Shown piece by piece: positions 8,610-16,998 of a stretch of DNA of 64,000 bases; within the stretch, counting starts at the first letter, position 1, and each line of letters begins with the position of its first letter. The stretch spans positions 62,001 to 126,000 of the forward strand of contig JAJTXQ010000039.1 in NCBI GenBank assembly GCA_021462855.1. The letters are read 5' to 3'. Origin of the DNA: Dehalococcoidia bacterium (GTDB taxonomy: Bacteria; Chloroflexota; Dehalococcoidia; DSTF01; JACRBR01). The notes under the pieces were generated by a model. The model did not search any database, had not been told where the DNA came from, and saw nothing but the letters and a program-made list of their open reading frames with translations. The position numbers and the translations under genes were made by a program.

Positions 8610-9581
8610 TTGCGCATCCTCGCCGAAGGCGCCGCCGAGTACCTCAAGGTCGACCCCGATGGCTTCCGCGCCTGGGTCCGCGACCACAAGGACCGCACCC
8701 TCACATCCAAACTCATGTCCGCTCGCGACGCCGTCTCCCGCTTCGTCGCCGACGGCGACTACCTCGTCTTTGACTGCAACTATTTCCAGCGCGGCCCCTC
8801 GACGCTGCTCCGCGAGGTCATCCGCCAGAAGCGCCGCGACATCTGGCTGTGCGGCAAGTTCTCGTACGTCGACGTCGGCCTGCTGGTCGGGGCCGGCGTC
8901 GTGTCGAAGCTCGACTGCGGGTTCTTCTGGCCGGGCGCCACGCTTGACAACGCGGCCCGCGACGGCAGAGTCGAGGTGTTCGAGTACAGCAACGTCGTCA
9001 TGACGCTGCGTCTGCAGGCGGGCGCCATGGGGCTCCCGTTCCTGCCGGTGCGGTCGTTCGGCGGCACCGATGGATTCGAGCGCTCCGGCGCCAAGCTCGT
9101 CGAGGATCCGTTTACCGGCCGTCCGATCACGCTCGCGCCCGCGCTCAATCCCGACGTCGCGCTCATCCACGTGCAGCAGTCCGACGTGTACGGCAACGCC
9201 CGTGTCTTCGGCACTGGCATCGCGCACCAGGAATCGGCGCTCGCATCAAAGAAGGTGATCATCTCGGCCGAGGAGATCATTGATACCGCGGAGATCCGGC
9301 GCGACCCGGGCCGCACGAGCATCCCGTACTACGCGGTCGATGCCGTCGTGCACGCGCCGTTCGGCGCCTGGCCGGGCAACTGCGGCGGCTACTACGGCTC
9401 AGACACGCCCGGCGTCATCGAAGCGTTCGGCGCGATCGCGCGCGACGTCGTCCCCGCGTACGCGGACAAGTACATCACGCCGTTTGAGGACGACCAGGCG
9501 ATGTTCAACGCCATCGTCGGCGACGAGCGGCTCGCGAAGCTGCGCGCGGCCGAGACCATCAGTGAGGGCTATCGCGCGTGA
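8610..9581 (+). CDS. CoA-transferase subunit A (glutaconate CoA-transferase/IpdA-like)
   Basis: 323 residues from a TTG at 8610, with GGGAG 5-9 nt upstream. It looks like the alpha subunit of class I CoA-transferases of the glutaconate/IpdA type. The N-terminal segment SARDAVSRFVADGDYLVFD matches, as does the central GGTDGFERSGAKLVEDPFTG region, then ALNPDVALIHVQQSDVYGNA, which is highly typical (house-keeping CoA-transferases read P-D-V-A-ih-v-q-x-aD-x-x-Gn). The beta subunit is encoded at 10146 in the same operon. In actinobacteria IpdAB opens the last steroid ring; whether this pair does that or handles another dicarboxylate cannot be told. Confidence 0.85.
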   Translation: MRILAEGAAEYLKVDPDGFRAWVRDHKDRTLTSKLMSARDAVSRFVADGDYLVFDCNYFQRGPSTLLREVIRQKRRDIWLCGKFSYVDVGLLVGAGVVSKLDCGFFWPGATLDNAARDGRVEVFEYSNVVMTLRLQAGAMGLPFLPVRSFGGTDGFERSGAKLVEDPFTGRPITLAPALNPDVALIHVQQSDVYGNARVFGTGIAHQESALASKKVIISAEEIIDTAEIRRDPGRTSIPYYAVDAVVHAPFGAWPGNCGGYYGSDTPGVIEAFGAIARDVVPAYADKYITPFEDDQAMFNAIVGDERLAKLRAAETISEGYRA

Positions 9582-9612
9582 CGCCGGCGCGCGCCGGGCG
9601 GGGGAACGGCAC

Positions 9613-10149
9613 ATGACCACCATGGCGCAACCGACGAAGGTCGAGCTGCTGCACGAGCTGCGCACGACGCGCGACGACGTCATCTCGCACGTCGCGGCGA
9701 TGGACGACACTGCGCTGGCCGGCGGACGCTACGAGCACGGCTGGGACGCCCGCGAGATCCTCGCGCACATCGCTTCGATCGAGTGGACATACCCGCGCCT
9801 GATCGACCTCGCGGCGCAGCCGGATGAAGCGCAGCCGGATGAGGCGCAGCCGGCCGCCAACGGCAACGGCTCGCCGGCCATCCCGGCCGCAACGGCGCCG
9901 GCGGTCAGCGACTACAACGGCCGCCAGGTCGCGAAACGCGCTGCCGCGTCCAGGAGCGACCTGCTCGACGAGTTCCGCAAGAACCGGAACGCGCTCATCG
10001 CCGCGGTCGAGGCGACGCCCGACGACATGTTCGACCGCCACGTGCGCTCCTTCGGCGGTGTCGAGGGCCCCCTCGGGGCGGTGATCCGCCTCGTCGCCAT
10101 CGACCACGTCCGCGCACACCTCAACGACATGATCGGAGGCGGAGCATGA
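9613..10149 (+). CDS. DinB-like / mycothiol-type maleylpyruvate isomerase N-terminal family protein
   Basis: 178 residues from an ATG at 9613 preceded by GGGGAA. The four-helix DinB fold is suggested by VELLHELRTTRDDVISHVA, the WDAREILAHIASIEW segment and a late VAIDHVRAHLNDM; the histidines at these points are the usual metal ligands. The middle carries a short direct repeat, QPDEA three times (9826-9855), then an Ala/Pro/Asn-rich linker. It sits between the two CoA-transferase subunits and overlaps the start of the second by ATGA, so it is translationally coupled. DinB proteins are often thiol-dependent transferases; the reaction here is unknown. Confidence 0.7.
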   Translation: MTTMAQPTKVELLHELRTTRDDVISHVAAMDDTALAGGRYEHGWDAREILAHIASIEWTYPRLIDLAAQPDEAQPDEAQPAANGNGSPAIPAATAPAVSDYNGRQVAKRAAASRSDLLDEFRKNRNALIAAVEATPDDMFDRHVRSFGGVEGPLGAVIRLVAIDHVRAHLNDMIGGGA

Positions 10150-11015
10150 CCATCGACCTCGGCCTGCGTCCCGGCACGGGCGCGCGCGCCGCATCGTTCA
10201 ACGAGCGCGAGGCGCAGATCTGCACCGTCGCCCGCATGGTCGAGGACGGCAAGACGTACTGGGTGGCCGGCGGCGGCAGCCCGATGTACGCCGTGTTGAT
10301 GGCCATCCGCCTGTACGCGCCCGGTGCGCAATACATCACCGAGGACGGCGTGATCGCGCCCGAGCCGATGCTGCCGTTCGAGCCGGTGATGACGATGGTC
10401 AGCTCGCGGGCCGGGTACCGCGCCCTCGCCTGGGGCACCATGAACACGGCCGGGAACCACGCCCAGCTCGGGCTCATGGACTACGGCATCCTCAACACGT
10501 TGCAGGTCGACCAGTACGGCAACATCAACTCGACGCGGACCGGAAAAGGGGAGGCGGCGCGCCGCTTCGGCGGGCCCGGCGGCGCCGACTCAATCGCCGC
10601 CCTCTGCTGGCGCACGGTCCTCATGACCGACCAGGAGAAGCGGAAGTTCGTCGAACGCGTCGACTTCATCTCGTCGCCCGGCTTCCTCGATGGCAGCGAG
10701 GGCGCGCGCGAGCGAGCGGGCCTCCCGTCGGGCACCGGGCCATTCCGCGTCGTCACGCCATGCGCCATGTACGACTACACCGAAAGTCGCCGCCTCCGCC
10801 TCGTCGCCATCGCGCCGTGGGTGACGGCCGAGCAGGTGCTCGCCGAGTGCGAATTCACGCCCGTCGTCGCCGACCAGCTCGGCACGCTCGACGGGCCGAC
10901 CGAGGATGAGCTCAACCTGCTGCGCACCGAACTCGACCCGCGCGGCCAGAACACCGCCGAGCGCAGCGCCTGGATCATCTACGACGGCGAGAAGTACGAG
11001 CGCGCCGCCGGGTAA
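10146..11015 (+). CDS. CoA-transferase subunit B (glutaconate CoA-transferase/IpdB-like)
   Basis: 289 residues; the start overlaps the DinB stop as ATGA. It matches the beta subunit of the same CoA-transferase class: ARMVEDGKTYWVAGGGSPMYA near the N-terminus, then the region containing LMDYGILNTLQVDQYGNINS, followed by FGGPGGADSIAALCW. The C-terminal TPCAMYDYTESRRLRLVAIAPWVT region is also typical. No catalytic Glu in an obvious EN/ESG motif stands out by eye, as in IpdB-type proteins. It should form a heteromer with the subunit encoded at 8610. The unlinked DUF362 gene follows after 140 nt. Confidence 0.85.
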   Translation: MTIDLGLRPGTGARAASFNEREAQICTVARMVEDGKTYWVAGGGSPMYAVLMAIRLYAPGAQYITEDGVIAPEPMLPFEPVMTMVSSRAGYRALAWGTMNTAGNHAQLGLMDYGILNTLQVDQYGNINSTRTGKGEAARRFGGPGGADSIAALCWRTVLMTDQEKRKFVERVDFISSPGFLDGSEGARERAGLPSGTGPFRVVTPCAMYDYTESRRLRLVAIAPWVTAEQVLAECEFTPVVADQLGTLDGPTEDELNLLRTELDPRGQNTAERSAWIIYDGEKYERAAG

Positions 11016-11155
11016 CAGCAGCATCCCACCCGCGCCATCGTTATGTCGCGCACAACCGGCCGGGCGTAGCTTCTGCTATCCTTTCCGTGACGATCCGCCG
11101 ATAAGTCAACTGGACGCTGCGCAAACCGGCGCCGCCCGTTCACGGAGGTTCTTCG

Positions 11156-12289
11156 ATGTCTACGCGAGCGAAGGTTGCCGTCCTTTTCACCAAGCCGGAG
11201 ACGGCGCTCGCGGACTACGAGCGTCTCATGCACCTCGCCGATGTCAAGCAGGCACTTGACCCGTCCGCCACGACGATCCTCAAGGACAACATCTCGTGGC
11301 ACTTCCCGTTCCCTTCGGCCAACACCACCCCGTGGCAGCTCGAGGGTACGGTCGTCGGCCTGCGGAACGCCGGGTACAACGACCTGGTGTGCGTCCAGAA
11401 CAAGACCGTCGTCACCGACGCCTTCAAGGGCGAAGACCTCAACAAGTACGTGCCGGTCTTCCGCCACCACGGCATCCCGGTGAAGTTCAACTTCCGCGAC
11501 GAGGACATGCGCTGGGAGGTCTACACCCCGAAACGCAAGATGCTCGTGCTCGACAAGATCTTCCCGGGCGGCATCAAGATCCCCGACTACTTCCACGGCA
11601 AGAACATCGTCCACCTGCCGACGGTGAAGTGCCACATCTACACCACCACGACCGGCGCGATGAAGAACGCGTTCGGCGGCCTCCTCAACACGAACCGCCA
11701 CTACACCCACAGCCACATCCACGAGACGCTGGTCGACCTGCTGGCGATCCAGAAGGAGATCCACCCCGGCATCTTCGCGCTGATGGACGGCACGTCGGCG
11801 GGGAACGGCCCGGGCCCGCGCATCATGGAACCCGTGCAGAAGAACGTCATCCTTGCGTCGGCAGACCAGGTGGCGATCGACGCCGTCGCGGCGAAGATGA
11901 TGGGCTTCGACCCGATGAGCATGCAGTACATCGCCACCGCGCACAGCGAGGGCCTCGGCGTCGGCGACCCGGCGGAGATCGAGGTCGTCGGCGATGACGT
12001 CTCTGGCGAGTCGTGGGGGTTCAAGGTTGGCGCCACGCTGCACAGCTTCATGGGGTATCTGGCGTGGTTCGGCCCGACGAAGGTGCTGCAGAAGGCGATC
12101 TTCCACACCCCGATCGTCCACGCCACGAACCTCTTCTCCGAGGCGTTCCACGACTACTACCACTGGCCGATGAAGGAAAAGAAGATCTACGAGCGCTGGC
12201 TCAGGGAGTCACCCTGGGGCAACCTCTTCCAGAAGTACATCGACGAGGGCGCGCAGGCGCCGTCCACCGCGCCGGTCGCCACCGCCTGA
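11156..12289 (+). CDS. DUF362 domain-containing protein
   Basis: 377 residues; ATG at 11156 with a GGAGG site 9 nt upstream. It matches the DUF362 family: KVAVLFTKPET at the start, then LKDNISWHFPFPSANTTPW, HLPTVKCHIYTTTTGAMKN, and the glycine-rich LMDGTSAGNGPGPR segment followed by DQVAIDAVAAKMMGFDP. Some DUF362 proteins carry ferredoxin Cys clusters, but none is seen here, so this is the cluster-less form. It has no signal peptide. The function of the family is not established. A strong bidirectional terminator hairpin separates it from the convergent PFK gene. Confidence 0.85.
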   Translation: MSTRAKVAVLFTKPETALADYERLMHLADVKQALDPSATTILKDNISWHFPFPSANTTPWQLEGTVVGLRNAGYNDLVCVQNKTVVTDAFKGEDLNKYVPVFRHHGIPVKFNFRDEDMRWEVYTPKRKMLVLDKIFPGGIKIPDYFHGKNIVHLPTVKCHIYTTTTGAMKNAFGGLLNTNRHYTHSHIHETLVDLLAIQKEIHPGIFALMDGTSAGNGPGPRIMEPVQKNVILASADQVAIDAVAAKMMGFDPMSMQYIATAHSEGLGVGDPAEIEVVGDDVSGESWGFKVGATLHSFMGYLAWFGPTKVLQKAIFHTPIVHATNLFSEAFHDYYHWPMKEKKIYERWLRESPWGNLFQKYIDEGAQAPSTAPVATA

Positions 12290-12314
12290 CGCGCCGCGCT
12301 CCGCGCATGACGCC

Positions 12315-12342
12315 AACGGCCGGAGTGATCGCTCCGGCCGTT
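12315..12342. terminator. Bidirectional intrinsic terminator between DUF362 and pfk
   Basis: A perfect 11-bp stem (AACGGCCGGAG, 12315-12325, with CTCCGGCCGTT, 12332-12342) and a 6-nt loop. The T/A ends make it usable from both converging genes, although the U tract is short. Confidence 0.7.
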
Positions 12343-12364
12343 TCGTGTCCGGCGTGCGGCGCGG

Positions 12365-13426
12365 TCAGCGCATGAGCGACGGGTCGCTCTCCTCCGCCAG
12401 GTTGAACTGCCGCACGAGACGGAAGTAGCGCCGGTCGACCGTCCGGTTACGTCCGACGACCTCGGAGAACGGCACCGGCACGATCTCGAGCCCACGCAGC
12501 GCCGTGATGACACCCGTGTGGCCCTCGTGCAGGTAGTCGACGGCGGTTGCGCCCATCTGCGTCGCGAGCACCCGGTCGAACATCGAAGGCGAGCCGCCGC
12601 GCTGCACGTGGCCGAGCACCGTCGGGCGCGCCTCGACCTTGAGCTGCTGCTCGATCGCCACGGCCAGCCGCGTGCCGACGCCGCGCGTCGACAGCTGCGC
12701 GTGGCCGAACTGGTCGACGGCCCCGCCGGCATCGCCGAATTCCAGCCCGTCGACGTGCGCGCCCTCGGCGACGACGATGATGCTGAACCGGCGCGACTCC
12801 ATGCGCTTCTGCACGTGCCGCAGCACCGCATCGACCGATGTCGGGTGCTCGGGGATGATGATCAGGTCCGCGCCGCCGCCCACGCCGCCGGCAACGGCGA
12901 GCCACCCGGCGTCCCGCCCCATCACCTCCAGCACCATCACACGACGATGCGATTCGGCCGTCGTGTGCAGGCGGTCGAGCGCGTCTCCCACGACCTCGAC
13001 TGCCGAGTCGAAGCCGATGCAGTAGTCGGTGTGCGGCACATCATTGTCGATCGTCTTCGGCACGCCGACGACGGCGAACCCGCGTTCCGACAGCTTCGCC
13101 GAGACGCTGAGCGTATCGTCGCCGCCGATCGTGATCAGCCCCTCGATGGCGCGCACGCGCAGGTTCGCCTCGACCTGGCGCATTTCGTCGTCGCTCCGCG
13201 CCGGATTGGTGCGCGATGAGCCGAGGATCGTGCCGCCGAGATGCAGGATGCCCCCCACGACCTCCGACGTCAGTACCTGTGCGCTCCCTTCGCCGAGCAG
13301 GCCCGCCCAGCCCTCGCGGAACCCGTGCACTTCGTCGTGCAGCATCCACGCGCGGTACGCGATGGCGCGGATCGCCGCGTTAAGGCCCGGGCAGTCGCCG
13401 CCGCCGGTCAGCACGCCGATTCTCAT
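12365..13426 (-). CDS. 6-phosphofructokinase, PPi-dependent type
   Basis: 353 residues covering the whole PFKA fold: LTGGGDCPGLNAAIR at the N-terminus, then GGDDTL at 101-106 and PKTIDNDV at 123-130, and HVQRGGSPSMFDR near the C-terminus. In this family Gly104 and Gly124 mark ATP enzymes, whereas Asp104 with Lys124 marks pyrophosphate-dependent enzymes. Here position 104 is Asp and 124 is Lys, so PPi use is predicted. The reaction phosphorylates fructose 6-phosphate and would be reversible with PPi, serving both glycolysis and gluconeogenesis. An AGGAGG site and a TATGAT box precede the ATG. No other glycolytic gene is adjacent; a class I aldolase lies 17 kb away. Confidence 0.9.
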   Translation of the reverse strand: MRIGVLTGGGDCPGLNAAIRAIAYRAWMLHDEVHGFREGWAGLLGEGSAQVLTSEVVGGILHLGGTILGSSRTNPARSDDEMRQVEANLRVRAIEGLITIGGDDTLSVSAKLSERGFAVVGVPKTIDNDVPHTDYCIGFDSAVEVVGDALDRLHTTAESHRRVMVLEVMGRDAGWLAVAGGVGGGADLIIIPEHPTSVDAVLRHVQKRMESRRFSIIVVAEGAHVDGLEFGDAGGAVDQFGHAQLSTRGVGTRLAVAIEQQLKVEARPTVLGHVQRGGSPSMFDRVLATQMGATAVDYLHEGHTGVITALRGLEIVPVPFSEVVGRNRTVDRRYFRLVRQFNLAEESDPSLMR

Positions 13427-13443
13427 GTCGTACCTCCTGCACC

Positions 13444-13449
13444 ATCATA
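13444..13449 (-). promoter_or_regulatory. -10 box for the phosphofructokinase gene
   Basis: On the minus strand TATGAT lies 17 nt before the ATG at 13426, with AGGAGG between them. No clear -35 was found. Confidence 0.4.
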
Positions 13450-13502
13450 CGGAGTGGCGACGGGTGACACGCGCGTCCCGGATTACGCGGGCATCACAGC
13501 CG

Positions 13503-14333
13503 CTACGCAATCCCGACGTAGAGCAACCTGCCGCCGATGCACAGCAGCGCGGCCGCCAGCAGCCGCGAAATCGTCGAACCGTGGAAGCGGTGCGACACCC
13601 GCGCCCCGAGTTGCGCGCCGGGCGCGGCGCCGGCCGCCAGCAGCAGCGCGCGCAGGAGATTCGCTCCGTGCATGTCGCCGTTCGCGATGTGGATGGCGCT
13701 CGCCTCGCCGGCCATGAACATCAGCACCAGCTGCGAGGTCGCGGTCGCGACGTGCACCGGGAAGCGCAACAGGTCGATCATCACCGGCACGTGGAACACG
13801 CCGCCGCCAATGCCGAGCAGGCTCGACAGGAAGCCGATCACCGCCGCCGCGGCCAGGCCGTAGAGGATGTTGTACGAATAGCGATACTCCTGCCCTTCCT
13901 CCGCGCCCGGAATCGTCCGCCGCACGATGAACCGGCCGCGCAGCGGCTGACGCACGACGGCGCTCCTGCCGGCGGAGATCATCAGCCACAACGCCACCGC
14001 GACCAGCGCGATGCCGAACGCGGCCTCGAACACGTGACGCGGCACGCTGTGCACCGCATAGGCGCCGCCCACCGCGCCCGGCACCGAAGCGGCGGCGAAC
14101 GCGAGTCCCGACCGATAGTCAATCCGGCGCAGGCGCGCGTACGCTGCCGACCCCGACAACGCGTTGAAAAACACCACCGCGAGCGAGATCGACGTGATGC
14201 TCGCCGGATCCTCGTCGGCGTAGATGATGAGCAGCGCCGGCATAAGCACGAACCCGCCGCCCGTGCCGACGAGCGTGCCGTACATGCCCACGGCGGCGCC
14301 GAGCGGGATCAGCAGCAGTTCAAGCCACGACAA
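13503..14333 (-). CDS. TauE/SafE family (sulfite exporter-like) membrane permease
   Basis: About 276 residues from a TTG at 14333, chosen because GGAGGAGA lies 9 nt upstream; the open frame continues upstream but into sequence opposite another gene. It is an eight-helix type membrane protein with two internal repeats. The first starts with LLLIPLGAAVGMYGTLVGTGGGF and the second with GFLSSLLGIGGGVFHVPVMI; the paired GxGGG signatures are diagnostic for TauE/SafE. Family members export or import organosulfonates or other small anions. The substrate is unknown. It shares an intergenic region with the divergent sugar dehydrogenase gene. Confidence 0.85.
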   Translation of the reverse strand: MSWLELLLIPLGAAVGMYGTLVGTGGGFVLMPALLIIYADEDPASITSISLAVVFFNALSGSAAYARLRRIDYRSGLAFAAASVPGAVGGAYAVHSVPRHVFEAAFGIALVAVALWLMISAGRSAVVRQPLRGRFIVRRTIPGAEEGQEYRYSYNILYGLAAAAVIGFLSSLLGIGGGVFHVPVMIDLLRFPVHVATATSQLVLMFMAGEASAIHIANGDMHGANLLRALLLAAGAAPGAQLGARVSHRFHGSTISRLLAAALLCIGGRLLYVGIA

Positions 14334-14454
14334 CCGGCCATCTCCTCCCGGCCCATCGTACGTCCCGCGATTGCGGCCGAGAATGGCAACCGACGCGATG
14401 GGAGTTCCGGCGGCGCACGGCGCATACGCAGCGCGGCACGTACACTGGTGAAAG

Positions 14455-15750
14455 ATGAGCCGCCCATTCCCCGTCCACGCGATCGTCGCGCTGCTCGTCG
14501 CAGCGGCCGCGTTGCCGTTCACCGCCTGCGGCGACGGCGACGACGCGGCGCCCGCAGCAACGCCGGGCACGGCAGCGCCACGCACGGCGACGCCCGCAGG
14601 CACGGCGCCTGCGCCGACACCGACGGGCGGGGCGCCATCGCCGGCGGCAACGCCCGCGGTCAGGGCGACCCCGCCGCCCGCCGCACCGGCGACGCCACCC
14701 GTCGCCGGGGCGTACGCGGCCGTGCCCGCGTTCACGCAGTTCAACTTCGAGCGGATGGTCGGCCTGTTCCCGGTGCCGGGCTCGGGCGACGCGGTGGCGT
14801 TGACCCAGGGCGGCGTCGCCTACATCGCGTCGCTCGCCGGCGCGGCGGCCCCGCCCCGCGTCTACCTTGACCTGCGCGACAAGCTCATCGACAACCCCGG
14901 GAACGAGGAGGGGTTGCTCGGCCTGGCGTTCGCGCCGGACTACGCCAGCAGCGGGCGCGTCTTCGTGTACTACTCGGCCGGTGAGCCGCGCCGCAGCGTG
15001 ATCGCGCGGTACGACGCATCGAGCGGCGTCGCCGACCCGGCGTCGGCGCAGGTCGTGCTCGAAGTGCCGCAGCCGTTCGCCAACCACAATGGCGGCGCGC
15101 TCGTGTTCGGCCCCGACGGCTACCTCTACATCGCGCTCGGCGACGGCGGCGCGGGCGGCGATCCCCAAGGCAACGGCCAGAACACGGGCGCGCTGCTCGG
15201 AAAGATCCTGCGCATCGATGTCTCCGGCGACACGTACAGCGTCCCCGCAGATAACCCGTTCGCCACGGGCGGCGGCCGCGGCGAGATCTGGGCGTACGGG
15301 CTCCGCAACCCGTGGCGCTTCACGTTCGACCGCGAGACCGGCGAGCTGTGGGCGGGGGACGTCGGCCAGAACCGCTGGGAGGAGGTCGACCGCATCGTCC
15401 GCGGCGGCAACTACGGCTGGAATGTCATGGAAGGGCGCGAATGCTACGGCAACGCGGCATGTGACGCTGCTGCATTCATCGCGCCGCGCGCCGTGTACGG
15501 CCGGGACGAGGGGTGCTCCGTCACCGGAGGCTACGTCTATCGCGGCGCCGCGATGCCGGAGCTGCGCGGATGGTACGTCTACGGCGACTTCTGCTCCGGC
15601 AAGGTCTGGGCCGTGAACACGCGCGATGAGAGCGATGCGGTGCTGCTGGCCGCCAGCGGCAAGCCGATCTCGTCGTTCGCCGAGGCCGATGACGGCGAGC
15701 TGTACCTCGTCACGTTCGAGCGCGCGATCTTCCGGCTCTCGCGCCCGTAG
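14455..15750 (+). CDS. PQQ-type sugar dehydrogenase (glucose/sorbosone dehydrogenase family) lipoprotein
   Basis: 431 residues. The N-terminus is a lipoprotein signal ending in PFTAC with lipidation at Cys25, followed by an Ala/Pro/Thr-rich linker to about residue 85. The rest is a six-bladed beta-propeller of the soluble quinoprotein glucose dehydrogenase / GSDH family: NEEGLLGLAFAPDYASSGR, the HNGGALVFGPDGYLYIALGDGG signature (split here at residues about 203-224), LLGKILRID, YGLRNPWRFTFD, and EEVDRIVRGGNYGW. These enzymes oxidise aldoses outside the membrane using PQQ; no PQQ synthesis genes are in the window. A TACACT box lies 8 nt before the ATG, so the mRNA may have almost no leader. 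Confidence 0.85.
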   Translation: MSRPFPVHAIVALLVAAAALPFTACGDGDDAAPAATPGTAAPRTATPAGTAPAPTPTGGAPSPAATPAVRATPPPAAPATPPVAGAYAAVPAFTQFNFERMVGLFPVPGSGDAVALTQGGVAYIASLAGAAAPPRVYLDLRDKLIDNPGNEEGLLGLAFAPDYASSGRVFVYYSAGEPRRSVIARYDASSGVADPASAQVVLEVPQPFANHNGGALVFGPDGYLYIALGDGGAGGDPQGNGQNTGALLGKILRIDVSGDTYSVPADNPFATGGGRGEIWAYGLRNPWRFTFDRETGELWAGDVGQNRWEEVDRIVRGGNYGWNVMEGRECYGNAACDAAAFIAPRAVYGRDEGCSVTGGYVYRGAAMPELRGWYVYGDFCSGKVWAVNTRDESDAVLLAASGKPISSFAEADDGELYLVTFERAIFRLSRP

Positions 15751-15752
15751 CG

Positions 15753-16943
15753 CTACGCCTTCGCGCAGTCGCCGGCGATGCTCCCGATCGCCGTCACACG
15801 CCGCGCCGACGCGATGGGGTCGGTGAAGCCGTTCGTGCAGTATCCAACGGAGATGCCCGTCACCGGGTCGCCCCACGCCACCTGCCCGCCGGCGCCCCCG
15901 TGGCCGAACGCGCCCGGCGAGCACGTGCGCCCGAACCCGCGCACGAACGCGTAGCCATCGTCGCCCGCGACGACGACGGCGAGCGCGCGGTTCGTATTGA
16001 CGATGAGCCGCGGGTCAAACAGCTGCAGCGTCTGGTCGATGTGGTGCGGACGGGCGCGGACCTTCGTCGCGAACTCGATCGTCTCCGCTTTCATGATGCG
16101 CTTCCCGGTCGCCGTTTCACCGCGGTTGACCAGCGGCTGGTAGAACAGCGCCATCGTCGCGGCCGATGCGACGCCGCCGCCGCCCGGCACGCCCGCCGCG
16201 CGCACCGCCGGCTCGTTGAAGCGCAGGATCGCCTCGGGCGTCACCTCGCCCCACCCGCCCGGCGGCTCGACGGGCGGCGTGACGTGTACGACGTCGGCGA
16301 CCCGGTGCTGCTGCTCCGGCGGGCAGCCGACGTACAGCTCGTCGAGCCCCATCGGCCCGGTGATGCGATCCCGGATGTACGTCTTGTAATCACACCCGGC
16401 GCGGCGCTGGATGATCTCGGCGAGCACCCAGTGCATCGATGTCGCGTGATACTCGTAGCGGCTGTCCACGGGCCAGTTGAGCTGCCACTCCGAGAACGCG
16501 CGGAGCAGCTCTTCGCGGTCGCCCCACTTGTCGGGCGCGAACGGCGCGTACGGAAACCCGCCCGCATGCAGCATCAGCGTCTCGACGTCGATCGCGTCCT
16601 TACCATGCGTGCCGAATTCGGGGATGATGTCCGCCACCCGTTCATCCAGCAGCAGCAGGCCGTCCTCGAACAGCGTCCAGATGGCGGCGGCGACGACTGC
16701 CTTGGTGGACGAGAACACGTGGTACATCGTCTCGTCGGTCGCCGGGCGCTCCGCGCCGCCCTGCACGGCGGCACCGAAGGTCCGCATCGCGGCGAGCCTG
16801 CCGTGCCGCGCGACGGCGACCTGCGCGCTCGGCAGCGTGCCGTCCTCAACATCGCGCCTGGCGCGCGCGAACAGCGCCTCCAGCCGCTCGCTGTCGATGC
16901 CAAGATCCTCCGGCCGTGCCGCCATGTGCGTCTCGTTGATCAT
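15753..16943 (-). CDS. Serine hydrolase, beta-lactamase / class C-like family
   Basis: 396 residues from the ATG at 16943, which has AAGGAG 6 nt upstream; the frame extends to 16991 without a comparable site. The beta-lactamase fold is shown by MYHVFSSTKAVVAAAIW, giving the catalytic SxxK as STK. The middle YxN element is weakly conserved (YEYHATSMHWVLAEII), and HGGAGGQVAWGDP near the C-terminus fills the KTG position. No signal peptide is present, so it is probably cytoplasmic. Such proteins are usually esterases or peptidases rather than antibiotic hydrolases. It is convergent with the sugar dehydrogenase gene, with 2 nt between the stops. Confidence 0.85.
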   Translation of the reverse strand: MINETHMAARPEDLGIDSERLEALFARARRDVEDGTLPSAQVAVARHGRLAAMRTFGAAVQGGAERPATDETMYHVFSSTKAVVAAAIWTLFEDGLLLLDERVADIIPEFGTHGKDAIDVETLMLHAGGFPYAPFAPDKWGDREELLRAFSEWQLNWPVDSRYEYHATSMHWVLAEIIQRRAGCDYKTYIRDRITGPMGLDELYVGCPPEQQHRVADVVHVTPPVEPPGGWGEVTPEAILRFNEPAVRAAGVPGGGGVASAATMALFYQPLVNRGETATGKRIMKAETIEFATKVRARPHHIDQTLQLFDPRLIVNTNRALAVVVAGDDGYAFVRGFGRTCSPGAFGHGGAGGQVAWGDPVTGISVGYCTNGFTDPIASARRVTAIGSIAGDCAKA

Positions 16944-16998
16944 CGCCTGCTCCTTGCTCGACATCGAAGGTACGGCGTTGGCGCGCCGCATTGAAGGG

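Noticed and set aside
9826-9855. QPDEA-coding direct repeat as a possible mobile or CRISPR-like repeat
   Set aside because: Only about three copies of 15 bp inside a coding frame with a linker-like translation; there are no spacers and no cas genes.
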